A stretch of DNA of 62,529 nt, taken from positions 1 through 62,529 of the forward strand of contig CALCCA010000094.1 in the NCBI GenBank assembly GCA_937899725.1, read 5' to 3'. This document shows positions 26,086 through 36,200 of this stretch, piece by piece (the stretch's first letter is position 1; every line of letters starts with the position of its first letter). Source of the stretch: an uncultured Halomicronema sp. Lineage in GTDB: Bacteria; Cyanobacteriota; Cyanobacteriia; Phormidesmidales; Phormidesmidaceae. Under the pieces are notes generated by a model, which had not been told where the DNA came from, did not search any database, and saw only the letters and a program-made list of their open reading frames with translations. A program made the translations under genes and the position numbers.

Positions 26086-26742
26086 ATGACGTCCTACGCA
26101 ACATCCACTGCCAGAGCCGATATGGGAGAGCTACGCCGCCTTCGCAGTTTACTACCGCCAGAACTTCAGAGTTGGGTGACGGTCGAAGCGGCCACCGACG
26201 TCTCCCCGCCCCTCGTCACCAGTGAAGAACTGGGGAAAGATCAGGTCGAAATCCAGATCGACTTGGCGAAGTGGGAAGGATTAGCGCTTGACCAGCGTAA
26301 TCTGCTCTTTTGGCATGAGGTGGGTCGGATTCAAAATGACACCATTCCCCGTGACGGTTGGGAAATGGCTGCCCTGGCCATTGGTCTGGGGGGCGCGATT
26401 GGTGAACTCTGGGTACAAGATGGGCTGTTGCTGATGTTGGCGTTGGCGCTCTGCAGCTTCTCAGGATGGCGGCTGTATAAGCGCAACAACCCTATCAAAG
26501 CCTTAGAAGAGTCCATTGAGGCGGATGAGCGGGCGATCGCGATCGCGACGCGATTTGGCTACACCCTGCCCAACGCTTACAAGAGCCTGGGCAGCGCTTT
26601 GAAAACGCTGATTGAACAGACGCCCAAAAAGCGTAAGCGTGACCAGTACATCAAACGCTTAGATGCTCTCAAGAAGAGTGCGGCCAAAGCTAAGGAACGC
26701 GCCCGGACTTCCACTGGGTCGGATACTCGTCCCGCTTATTAA
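26086..26742 (+). CDS. DUF3318 family cyanobacterial membrane protein
   Basis: 218 residues from ATG 26086 (a GTG lies two codons upstream). The first 100 residues, with ELRRLRSLLPPELQSWV and LFWHEVGRIQNDTIPRDGWE, match a protein family confined to cyanobacteria. Two hydrophobic segments (about 98-112 and 116-128) are followed by a charged helical tail with KKRKRDQYIKRLDALKKSAAKAKERAR. The HEVGR motif recalls metalloprotease-type HE motifs but no full zinc site is visible. Function unknown. Confidence 0.75.
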   Translation: MTSYATSTARADMGELRRLRSLLPPELQSWVTVEAATDVSPPLVTSEELGKDQVEIQIDLAKWEGLALDQRNLLFWHEVGRIQNDTIPRDGWEMAALAIGLGGAIGELWVQDGLLLMLALALCSFSGWRLYKRNNPIKALEESIEADERAIAIATRFGYTLPNAYKSLGSALKTLIEQTPKKRKRDQYIKRLDALKKSAAKAKERARTSTGSDTRPAY

Positions 26743-26937
26743 TTTCGATTCACATACAATCATCGTGATTACCAAGGGTCGCAGGGTTTAATTGCCGCTG
26801 TGGCCCTTAATTCTGGCTGGAGCTAGAAAGCTTGGTCGCATGCACGTTATGGAGTTTGAGCCGTAAGCCAGCCCATCGATTGACCAGGATTGTAATCCCC
26901 CTGTTCGACGCTCGAATTCCCGATGACATCGTGAAAA

Positions 26938-26976
26938 CGCTGACGCATTGAGGTCAGCGGGAGCAGTTTTTTTTTT
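26938..26976 (+). terminator. Possible terminator between convergent genes
   Basis: Stem CGCTGAC (26938-26944) and GTCAGCG (26953-26959), then seven bases, then a run of ten T. The gap between stem and T-run is longer than ideal. It lies downstream of the DUF3318 gene. Confidence 0.5.
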
Positions 26977-27039
26977 GTTGTTTTCAAGCCTTGGGAGCCG
27001 ATAGCGCTCGCTCTTGTGCGGCATGAGAACCGTGAGGCG

Positions 27040-27552
27040 TCACGCCTGCTTGAGCAATGGAACCAAATGCATCATGTAATCGCGTTTGCCAATGGGGACA
27101 CCCGCCATGCGCAGAATGTCATAAGCCGTGACTAGGTGAAAATAGAAGTTGGGCATCAGGAAATCATCGACATAGTCGCTGCCAGACAGCTCAAAATAAA
27201 GGCCCGGGCCGAGATCAACACGCGTCACCTGAGTCAGCTTCTCGTCTGCGGCATCAATGTCGGCCAGGAGGGCTTTCGTATTGGTGATGTGTTCGTATGC
27301 TTGAGCGATCGCTGTGACCTCTGGGTCGAGATTATCTGCGGGTTTATCTTTACACCACAAAGCGAAGTTGCGGGGTTGGTTGCAGGTAAAAGCAATCTGC
27401 GTCCCAAAGGGGAGCATATCAGCGGCAATACGTTTCTGGAGAAATAACTCACTGTCATTGAAATGGGTCTGAGCCGTCTTTAAAAGGTGCTCAAGTGTTG
27501 TCAAGCGATTTTGGAAAAGGGCTTGAATTGAACCGATCTTTTGATTGGGCAT
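27040..27552 (-). CDS. DUF1993 family protein
   Basis: 170 residues, the usual DUF1993 length. Helical throughout, with FQNRLTTLEHLLKTAQTHF at the start and PNFYFHLVTAYDILRMAGVPIGKRDYM at the end, the family's most conserved block. It has conserved histidine and charged residues reminiscent of the DinB/YfiT four-helix bundle superfamily. Likely cytoplasmic; no reaction is known. It converges on the DUF3318 gene. Confidence 0.8.
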   Translation of the reverse strand: MPNQKIGSIQALFQNRLTTLEHLLKTAQTHFNDSELFLQKRIAADMLPFGTQIAFTCNQPRNFALWCKDKPADNLDPEVTAIAQAYEHITNTKALLADIDAADEKLTQVTRVDLGPGLYFELSGSDYVDDFLMPNFYFHLVTAYDILRMAGVPIGKRDYMMHLVPLLKQA

Positions 27553-27735
27553 TTCGTTTCCCCTGAAGGCTTATTTCATGAAAGGTGGCTGTATTTAGAT
27601 GACAGTTGATAGTCTAACGGCTGGATATCTCTCCGTTTTGTATCCACACGCAGAGAAGTCTTGCCGCGTTGTCTACACCGAATATTCCTTTCCTGGAGGC
27701 AGAGGGCCTCAGGATTCTGGTGCTCCTCATTACTA

Positions 27736-27771
27736 AGATAGAGAAGAGGCATTATCAGATAGAGAAGAGGC
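27736..27771. repeat. Pair of 15-base direct repeats
   Basis: AGATAGAGAAGAGGC occurs at 27736-27750 and again at 27757-27771, a 21-base period or two helical turns. It sits about 250 bases upstream of the S1-domain gene in an otherwise empty 460-base intergenic stretch. Confidence 0.7.
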
Positions 27772-28016
27772 TGGAGGGTGCTGCTATTCTACAAGCCGCC
27801 GCTGCACCTCATAATCCACTTTCTCTAAGGTGGTGATCCCGGCTAGCGAATGCCCAAAAGTTGGGATGTACTCGATTGGGTTTCGCCTCTTTTTGTTAAG
27901 TTGTCGACGACAGGTTTACATTTAGCCAATTCAGAATTTACAATCAGTTTTCGTCGAAATCGATTGCTATCGCTGAAAGACTCAATAATTGGACGAAATA
28001 CGGGGGAGGCCCGACT

Positions 28017-28892
28017 TTGACCTTTTCGACAGAAGATTTTGCTCGTGCGCTAGCGGATCACGATTACACCTTTCAAACGGGGAGCACCGTCAAAGGCACC
28101 GTCATTGGCCACGCTTCAGAAGGCGCGATGATCGAGATTGGTGGCAAGTCAGACGCCTTTTTACCGCTCAAGGAAGCGTCTCTTGAGCGGGTTGATAATC
28201 TCGAAGAAGCCCTGCCCGTGGGTGAAGAGTTTGAGTTCATCATCATTCGCGATCAGGATATGGAAGGGCGCGTGGTGCTCTCTCTGCGGCGGCTGATGGT
28301 GCAGCGCGTCTGGGAGCGGCTGATTGAACGAGAAGCCAACAAAGACATTTTGGATGTGGAAGTGACGGGCGTTAACAAGGGCGGCGTCATTGTCGATGTC
28401 GAAGGATTGCGGGGATTTGTGCCGCGATCGCACCTCAGCGAGTCTGACGATTTGGAATCGCAGGTGGGAAACACCCTCAGCGTGGGCTTTTTAGAAGTCA
28501 ATCAGGATAACAACAAGCTGGTCATGTCGCAGCGGCTGGCGGCGCGATCGCAGGCGATGTCAACCCTCGGTGTGGGGCAGTTGGTCAGCGGCAAAGTGGC
28601 TAGTCTCAAACCCTACGGCGCGTTCGTCAAATTTGAGGGGGTGACGGGCCTGTTGCACATCAACCAGATCAGCCAAAACTATGTTGATTCTCTGTCTAAA
28701 TTGCTGCGTGAGGGCCAGGCAATCAAGGCTATCATCGTCAGCTTAGATGAATCGCGCGGCCGCATTTCGCTCTCCACCAAGGTGCTCGAAAAGTATCCTG
28801 GCGAAGTGCTCAAAGAATTTGACACCGTAATGGAAGATATCGACAATCGCCTCCAAAACGTTGGTAAGCTGCTGGCAGATAGTGAACTTTAA
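28017..28892 (+). CDS. S1-domain RNA-binding protein, Rps1b-like
   Basis: 291 residues with three S1 OB-fold repeats: about 22-92 (GSTVKGTVIGHASEGAMIEIGGKSDAFLP), 108-173 (VEVTGVNKGGVIVDVEGLRGFVPRSHLS) and 188-258 (GKVASLKPYGAFVKFEGVTGLLHINQIS). The third is the best conserved. Cyanobacteria have a short ribosomal protein S1 plus a shorter paralogue; size and the start TFSTEDFARALADHDY fit the paralogue. S1 proteins bring mRNA to the 30S subunit. It starts at TTG 28017, supported by the strong ribosome-binding site GGGGGAGG at 28002-28009. Confidence 0.85.
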   Translation: MTFSTEDFARALADHDYTFQTGSTVKGTVIGHASEGAMIEIGGKSDAFLPLKEASLERVDNLEEALPVGEEFEFIIIRDQDMEGRVVLSLRRLMVQRVWERLIEREANKDILDVEVTGVNKGGVIVDVEGLRGFVPRSHLSESDDLESQVGNTLSVGFLEVNQDNNKLVMSQRLAARSQAMSTLGVGQLVSGKVASLKPYGAFVKFEGVTGLLHINQISQNYVDSLSKLLREGQAIKAIIVSLDESRGRISLSTKVLEKYPGEVLKEFDTVMEDIDNRLQNVGKLLADSEL

Positions 28893-29013
28893 CGCCCTGC
28901 GATCGCGCCCTGATACCTCACCAACCTGAATCAAGACTCGGGTTTACGAGAGGTTTCCTCTGGGTGGGCAGTGCTGAATAACTAACTGATGTGAGGCAGA
29001 CAAAACAACGGCT

Positions 29014-29877
29014 ATGGGCACAGTTTGGGAACTCGACTTTTACTCGCGCCCCATTTTGGACGAGAGCGGCAAAAAGCGCTGGGAAGTCCTGATCAGCGAA
29101 GGTTTACAAAGCGTCGATGCCAATCCTGACGAGCTGTTTCGCTTTAGCAAGTTTCTCTCGAATACCCAGGTCAACTCAATCGAGTTGAAGCAGGCGATTA
29201 CCGAGGCGATCGCTGCCGCCCCCGAACCGCCAACCCGCATTCGCTTCTTCCGGTTTTCGATGCAAAACATGATTATTCGCGCCTGCGAAGAGTTGGGCAT
29301 TGCCGTGTTGGCCAGCCGTCGCACCCTGGCCCTGCAGCAGTGGATGGATTATCGCCGCCAAGACGTCTACCCCCAAGAACCAGGCTATACGGACAAGCCC
29401 TCACCCTCGGTGGGCGCTCCACCGCCCGCCCCCAATGCTTTACCCGATGCGTTGATCGGTCAGCAGTGGGCGCTGGTGTCTCTACCGGCTCAAGATTTGG
29501 CCGCCATGTCAGATTGGCCAATCGACTTTGGTGAGGCTTTCCCCACGGCGTTTGCTGGAGTTGCCGACGATACGCTGATTCCTGGATTGGTGATTTTTTC
29601 ACCGCGCGCGATGCCGATGGCGGGCTGGATGTCAGGTCTGGAGGTCAGTGAGCTGCGGGTCGAATCGAGTCAAAAACCGCGATTGATTTTAGAAACCGGT
29701 AGTGCTGATAGCTGGATTGTGGCCGCCCTCAATACGCCCGAACTGCAAAAAGAAGCCGCGAATTTTGAAGCGGCGAAGGCTGAGGCGAATCAGGTTCATT
29801 TCTTAGCGGTGCAGGCAGACCCCGAAATTGAGGCGTTTGCCGGGTTTTGGCTCATGCGCAGCATTCAGTTAGGGTAG
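29014..29877 (+). CDS. Tab2/Atab2-like RNA-binding protein
   Basis: 287 residues. The opening GTVWELDFYSRPILDESGKKRWEVLI and the block RIRFFRFSMQNMIIRACEELGI followed by SRRTLALQQWM are hallmarks of the Tab2-like family (DUF1092). In algae and plants Tab2/ATAB2 binds chloroplast mRNA (psaB and others) and is needed for photosystem accumulation; cyanobacterial members are less studied. A Pro-rich insert lies at about 127-147. It follows the S1-domain gene by about 120 bases on the same strand, two RNA-binding proteins in a row. Confidence 0.88.
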   Translation: MGTVWELDFYSRPILDESGKKRWEVLISEGLQSVDANPDELFRFSKFLSNTQVNSIELKQAITEAIAAAPEPPTRIRFFRFSMQNMIIRACEELGIAVLASRRTLALQQWMDYRRQDVYPQEPGYTDKPSPSVGAPPPAPNALPDALIGQQWALVSLPAQDLAAMSDWPIDFGEAFPTAFAGVADDTLIPGLVIFSPRAMPMAGWMSGLEVSELRVESSQKPRLILETGSADSWIVAALNTPELQKEAANFEAAKAEANQVHFLAVQADPEIEAFAGFWLMRSIQLG

Positions 29878-29960
29878 GCGCAATTTCTCGGTTGGTTCAG
29901 TCGGCACCGACGTGAATGATCAACTCAGCCTGAGCGATGACTGGTGGACTATGGCGTAAT

Positions 29961-30023
29961 TCGGAGTTCGGAATTCGGAATTCGGGGTTCGGAATACCCT
30001 GCGGGAAGGGCAAGCCCTACGGA
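29961..30023. repeat. GAATTCGG-type repeat run and 34-base dispersed repeat, copy 1
   Basis: Degenerate copies of TTCGGAATTCGG and TTCGGGGTTCGG at about 29960-29990 lead into a 34-base unit at 29990-30023 that recurs at 43223-43256 with three differences. The unit holds a small hairpin, GGGC-AA-GCCC. Confidence 0.75.
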
Positions 30024-30172
30024 AACAAAAAGCTAATCACGCCAGAGTCCTAGCGCTTGAGGGTATGCTTACCAGATTCTGGATTGCTATCGCTAAGTCA
30101 TGCCGAGGATGGTGGTTCCAGAGGCGAAGTCATCTTGACGCCCTAGCAACGTGATGCGGCAGCCCCTGCTGG

Positions 30173-30306
30173 GTAACACCAGTTCCACAAATTACAGCTA
30201 CACAGACAAGTCGGCTTTCGACGCGATGCGAACGACTCCGCTCAGCCGACGTTCCTTGAGCGGAGTCGAAAGGACGATCTGTAATCCAGTTTCAAAGGAC
30301 GGGTAT
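30173..30306. repeat. MITE-like element, copy 1
   Basis: About 134 bases closely matching 52533-52680. The core is a perfect 12-base stem, CGACTCCGCTCA (30233-30244) with TGAGCGGAGTCG (30257-30268). The outer ends are more decayed than in copy 2. It lacks a 14-base stretch present in copy 2 after CGGCTTTC. It encodes no protein. Confidence 0.8.
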
Positions 30307-30313
30307 GGGAGCT

Positions 30314-30934
30314 TCATTGAGGCAGCGCCGATCGCCCATTGAAGGCACTCATGGCTTCTTCATGACCTTTCAACAAGATGGTTTCGATCGCCTCAGTGGC
30401 CCAATCGAGGGCGGTATTGACTAGCGGTTTTTCATCTGGGGCAAACTTACCCAAGACATGAGCGACAACAGCCTGATCGCGATCGCCCGCGCGCGCCGTG
30501 CTGCCAATGCCGACCCGTAGCCGGGGAAACGTTTGGGTGCCCAAGTGAGCAATGATCGACTTCATGCCGTTATGACCGCCAGCCGAGCCTTCGGCACGAA
30601 TTCTCAATCGTCCGAGCGGCAGCGCCATGTCGTCATACACCACTAAAACTGTCTGGGCGGGTAGCTTATACCAGTCCACAACGGCTCTCACCGCTTGGCC
30701 AGAGCGATTCATATAGGTATTCGGTTTTAGCAGCGCGAGCTTGTGCCCGGCGATCGCCCTCCCCTCCCCAAATCTGCCGTGAAATTTGCGATTGTCGGCC
30801 ATATCAATGTGCCAGCGCTGCGACAGGGCATCCACCACGTCAAACCCCACGTTATGCCGCGTGCGGGCATACTTGTCGCCTGGATTGCCCAAGCCCACCA
30901 CTAAGCGCAGAGGGGCTGCCGATTCATTAGCCAT
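30314..30934 (-). CDS. pth: Peptidyl-tRNA hydrolase
   Basis: 206 residues from ATG 30934; a GTG 14 codons upstream is possible but the family core begins at LRLVVGLGNPGDKYARTRHNVGF. Pth frees tRNA from peptides dropped by stalled ribosomes. Catalytic His is in TRHNVGF, Asp in VYDDMALPLG; KPNTYMNRSGQAV and GSAGGHNGMKSI complete the active site. It is the last of tatA and pth read leftward from psbH, an order seen in other cyanobacteria. Confidence 0.95.
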   Translation of the reverse strand: MANESAAPLRLVVGLGNPGDKYARTRHNVGFDVVDALSQRWHIDMADNRKFHGRFGEGRAIAGHKLALLKPNTYMNRSGQAVRAVVDWYKLPAQTVLVVYDDMALPLGRLRIRAEGSAGGHNGMKSIIAHLGTQTFPRLRVGIGSTARAGDRDQAVVAHVLGKFAPDEKPLVNTALDWATEAIETILLKGHEEAMSAFNGRSALPQ

Positions 30935-31254
30935 TGCAAGATTATGAGAAGGCGCAACAAAAGATATCTGTGCCACAACGGACGGGCTGGCCAGCGGGTT
31001 GTCGGAGTTTCTTGACTCATCCGCTGAGCCCGGTGAGACAGGGCGGTAGCTGGGTCAGTTTCACTCCACAATTCGGTGGGCGGCAGGGTCACCGAACGCC
31101 AAGCGTTGTCGTGGTGGCAGCTAGCAAGCCGGAGTAACCGCAAGCGTCGTCAGGCTCAGCAGTCAACGTGATGCGACGATCCTGGAGCATCTCAAAACTC
31201 TCAAGACCGGCCTGCGGTTTAAGAGCAATCCCGTAGAGGAATCTACTTGAGTGC

Positions 31255-31602
31255 TTAAGAAGACGTGGCGGACGCATCCGGTGCCGCGACGTCAGCGGCG
31301 ACAGCTTCGGCTTCATCGGCTGCTGCATCCTCTGCTGTCGCCTCGGTTTCACCCTCTGGCTCAGGTAGAGCTTTCGGCTCAGGTCGCTCGATCTCGGCCT
31401 TCATCGGCGCGTTCATCGATTTTTTGAGATCTTCTGCCTCTTTCTTAAACTCTGTCTCAAACTCTTGCTGAGCCTTTTTGAAGCTGCCCAAGGCTTGAGC
31501 TAAACTGCGACCCATCTCAGGCAGCTTTTTAGGGCCAAACACTAGCAAGGCAACGACCAATATCAAGGCCATCTCGGGGAGCCCGATCCCAAAAACGTTC
31601 AT
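31255..31602 (-). CDS. tatA: Sec-independent translocase subunit TatA
   Basis: 115 residues: a single N-terminal membrane helix (about 5-20), the hinge FGPKKLPEMGRSLAQALGSFKKAQ that marks TatA/TatE proteins, an amphipathic helix, then an acidic Ala/Glu-rich tail. TatA forms the pore-like assembly that carries folded proteins, often redox enzymes, across cytoplasmic and thylakoid membranes. TatB would normally show a Gly-Pro hinge too, but the length and sequence after the hinge favour TatA. A GGAGG ribosome-binding site precedes ATG 31602. Confidence 0.9.
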   Translation of the reverse strand: MNVFGIGLPEMALILVVALLVFGPKKLPEMGRSLAQALGSFKKAQQEFETEFKKEAEDLKKSMNAPMKAEIERPEPKALPEPEGETEATAEDAAADEAEAVAADVAAPDASATSS

Positions 31603-31693
31603 ATCGTCCTCCTAAAGGCTGACAGTTACGCTCGCACCCACCTGATCGCGGCAATGCATGAGTCGATAACTGTCGAACTATGTGCCAAAAACA

Positions 31694-31727
31694 AGAAGGG
31701 TAGAAGCGTTGGTTCTTCTACCCTTCT
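31694..31727 (-). terminator. Terminator of psbH
   Basis: A perfect 13-base stem, AGAAGGGTAGAAG (31694-31706) with CTTCTACCCTTCT (31715-31727), 8-base loop, followed on the minus strand by a T-rich stretch. It lies about 28 bases after the psbH stop and separates it from tatA. Confidence 0.9.
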
Positions 31728-31754
31728 GTCAGTCAATCGAAGCAGCAGCTGAAC

Positions 31755-31958
31755 TTAGATGCCCAGACTGCGCCAGTCAACATCGACGTTCTGCAAAATG
31801 AGTGAAGAGTTGTAGAGCTGAAGAATAATCAACAGAAATACGAAGAACAGCCCCATGAAGACGCCCATGACGGGAGTCGTGCCCCAACCGGGTGATACTT
31901 TACCGTATTCCGAGTTGAGGGGTTTTAGCAGATTGCTTAGCCGCGTTTGTTGTGCCAT
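31755..31958 (-). CDS. psbH: Photosystem II protein PsbH
   Basis: 67 residues from ATG 31958; the frame opens 8 codons further upstream, but [21 protein letters not shown] is the family start. PsbH is a single-span core subunit near the QB site, needed for stable PSII assembly and repair. [20 protein letters not shown] and VDVDWRSLG are diagnostic. It is transcribed alone, with its own terminator, and divergently from psbN, as in other cyanobacteria and chloroplasts. Confidence 0.97.
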   Translation of the reverse strand: MAQQTRLSNLLKPLNSEYGKVSPGWGTTPVMGVFMGLFFVFLLIILQLYNSSLILQNVDVDWRSLGI

Positions 31959-32035
31959 CAGTGTCCTGAACCTATACGCCACTTTATATTCCGTAATATT
32001 ATAAGATTAAGGTGTTTTATAGGAAACCTCATTCT

Positions 32036-32167
32036 ATGCAGCCTGCAACAGTTCTTATCATTTCTGTGGGTGCAGTGGTCGTGGCCTTTACGGCACTCGC
32101 TGTTTACACCGCCTTTGGCCCGCCTGCTAAGCAGCTAGCCGATCCCTTCGATGAGCACGAAGACTAG
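32036..32167 (+). CDS. psbN: Photosystem II assembly protein PsbN
   Basis: A 43-residue gene read directly: ATG 32036, stop TAG 32165-32167. The product MQPATVLIISVGAVVVAFTA is one membrane helix, followed by VYTAFGPPAKQLADPFDEHED. The PPxxxLxDPFxxHED ending is diagnostic of PsbN, which is an assembly/repair factor for the PSII reaction centre and not a stable subunit. It diverges from psbH across a 77-base AT-rich region, with TAATATTATAAG as a possible promoter core. Confidence 0.95.
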   Translation: MQPATVLIISVGAVVVAFTALAVYTAFGPPAKQLADPFDEHED

Positions 32168-32355
32168 ACGCCCACGAGCTGTCCTGTTATTCAACGGTTC
32201 CACGGCAGGAATTGACTGCGTTGGCGACCAGTAAGCTGATCGTCAATCGAGCTATGTGCCTCCTCAAAATTGCCCAGAATGCCCTTCGCGTGGCGTCTGG
32301 AGCTTTTTGGTGAGAACTTACGAGTTTACCCTTGTGCCTGAGATGGTATGAGGGT

Positions 32356-34266
<1,911 letters not shown>

Positions 34267-34761
34267 GGGCAGGGGGAGGGATTAGTGGAGACAACACGAA
34301 AAATGAGTCCTGCTCTGAGCATACAAATCCGACTGACGCTGTGGCCGCCGGTTTGGGCCAGCCAGTTCTGCCGCTAACTCCCAATGCTCAGAAAATTGGG
34401 GGCCACGTACCCCAGATTAAAGGATGTCAAGGGGTGATGCATCAGGTCTGACAGCGCTTTGATGGTTTCGCGAAGTGACCCATGGGAGGAATTAGACAGG
34501 GCGGCGGTTGAGCGGCAGCGGTGCAATGAATCCCCATCTGGTAAGGATAGAACATTCGATTGCGCCCACCGATGACGGGTGCCACGTAGCAGGCCAGCCT
34601 GGGTCAAACCCAGCAAAATCCAGATCGGTCCATAGAATCATCAGTCAGTGAACAATCAATACAATTTCAACGGTTGCCCCAGCGTCCCTTGCGACAGTAG
34701 AGATCGGCCCAACGCTGCGACCCGAACTCCACGACAGTGTTGCCTGTAAGAGGAGGCTACG
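34267..34761. other. Divergent promoter region between sdhA and the SSADH gene
   Basis: About 495 bases. No gene, repeat or RNA was recognised. A ribosome-binding site (AGAGGAGG) lies just before the SSADH start at 34762. The region could coordinate expression of the two succinate-related transcripts. Confidence 0.45.
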
Positions 34762-36153
34762 ATGGCGATCGCGACCGTAAATCCCACGACTGGGCAAACC
34801 CTCAAGACCTACACCCCGTTTGATCAGATGGCTCTGGAGACCTGCCTGGCCCAAGCCCAAGCCGCCTTTAGCGCCTATCGAACGACCTCCCTCAAGCAGC
34901 GGGCTCGCTGGCTGCACGCGGTCGCCGATTTGTTAGAGAGTAACAAACAGGCCTATGGCCAGCTGATGACCTTAGAGATGGGCAAGCCGCTCAAAAGCGC
35001 GATCGCGGAGGTGTCGAAATGTGCCTGGGTCTGTCGGTTTTATGCCGACAATGCGGCCAGCTTTTTGCAAGATGTGCCCGCCGTGACCGATGCCAGCCAG
35101 AGTTTCGTCCGCTATCAGCCGCTAGGCGTGGTGCTGGCGGTAATGCCGTGGAATTTTCCGTTTTGGCAGGTGTTTCGATTTGCCGCCCCGACCCTGATGG
35201 CGGGTAATGTGGCCCTGCTCAAGCATGCCTCTAACGTGCCGCAATGTGCGCTGGCGATCGCTGATATTTTCCACAAAGCCGGACTTCCCGAAGATGTCTT
35301 TCAAACCCTGCTGGTGGGGGCTGATGCCGTGGCGGAGTTGCTCGCCGATGAGCGCGTAAAAGCGGCCACGCTCACCGGTAGCGAACCGGCGGGGGCGGCG
35401 CTAGCGGCGACGGCGGGCCAGCACATTAAGCCCACGCTGTTAGAGCTGGGGGGCACCGATCCGTTTATTGTGATGCCCAGCGCCGATCTAGAGGCTGCCA
35501 TCACCACGGCGGTGACGGCTCGCCTGCTGAATAACGGGCAGTCTTGCATTGCGGCTAAGCGGTTTATTCTGCACGCGGCGATCGCGGAGCCGTTTTTAAC
35601 TGGGCTGACGGCGAAGTTCAAGGCGCTCAAGGTCGGCGACCCCAACTTGGGCACCACGGATATCGGGCCGCTGGCCACGCCCCAGATTCGGGACGAGCTG
35701 GCAGCGCAGGTGACGGCCTGCGTGCAGCAGGGGGCCAAGGTGCTGGTGGGGGGCGCGCTGGCGTCCTGTCTAGCAGCCCTCCCAGCGGCGCTGCGCCAGG
35801 GCAACTTTTATCCGCCGACGATTTTGGCCGACATTCCCCCTGGCACCCCGGCGGATCAGGAAGAGTTTTTTGGGCCGGTGGCGTTGACTTTTCAGGTCGA
35901 TAGCTTCGAGGCGGCAGTGCAGTTGGCCAACGGTACGCCGCTGGGGTTGGGGGCGAGCGCTTGGACGCAGTCTGCTGAGGAGTGCGATCGCTTTGTCAAC
36001 GAGCTAGAGGCGGGGGCAGTTTTTATTAACGGCTTGGTGAAGTCGGATCCGCGCTTGCCCTTTGGCGGCATCAAGCGATCGGGCTATGGCCGCGAGCTGG
36101 GACGCGAAGGCATTTTAGCCTTTGTGAATGCCAAGACGGTTTGGATTCAATAA
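34762..36153 (+). CDS. gabD: Succinic semialdehyde dehydrogenase
   Basis: 463 residues, aldehyde dehydrogenase superfamily. Visible are the cofactor loop MPWNFPFWQVFRFAAPTLMAGN, the TLTGSEPAGAALA turn, the general base Glu in LLELGGTDPFIV and the catalytic Cys in NNGQSCIAAKRFI (about residue 259-271). The length and these blocks match the short SSADH group. In the order here it precedes a ThDP enzyme matching 2-oxoglutarate decarboxylase; in Synechococcus 7002 this pair converts 2-oxoglutarate to succinate, replacing the 2-oxoglutarate dehydrogenase complex. The aldehyde specificity is therefore inferred mainly from context. Confidence 0.9.
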   Translation: MAIATVNPTTGQTLKTYTPFDQMALETCLAQAQAAFSAYRTTSLKQRARWLHAVADLLESNKQAYGQLMTLEMGKPLKSAIAEVSKCAWVCRFYADNAASFLQDVPAVTDASQSFVRYQPLGVVLAVMPWNFPFWQVFRFAAPTLMAGNVALLKHASNVPQCALAIADIFHKAGLPEDVFQTLLVGADAVAELLADERVKAATLTGSEPAGAALAATAGQHIKPTLLELGGTDPFIVMPSADLEAAITTAVTARLLNNGQSCIAAKRFILHAAIAEPFLTGLTAKFKALKVGDPNLGTTDIGPLATPQIRDELAAQVTACVQQGAKVLVGGALASCLAALPAALRQGNFYPPTILADIPPGTPADQEEFFGPVALTFQVDSFEAAVQLANGTPLGLGASAWTQSAEECDRFVNELEAGAVFINGLVKSDPRLPFGGIKRSGYGRELGREGILAFVNAKTVWIQ

Positions 36154-36200
36154 ATGCTGGATTAGCCTGATTACGGACTGACCAGATTAATAAGGAATGA

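Noticed and set aside
26860-26925. Stretch containing GTTCGA and TCGAATTCC that recalls a tRNA T-arm
   Set aside because: No acceptor stem or anticodon arm could be paired around it.
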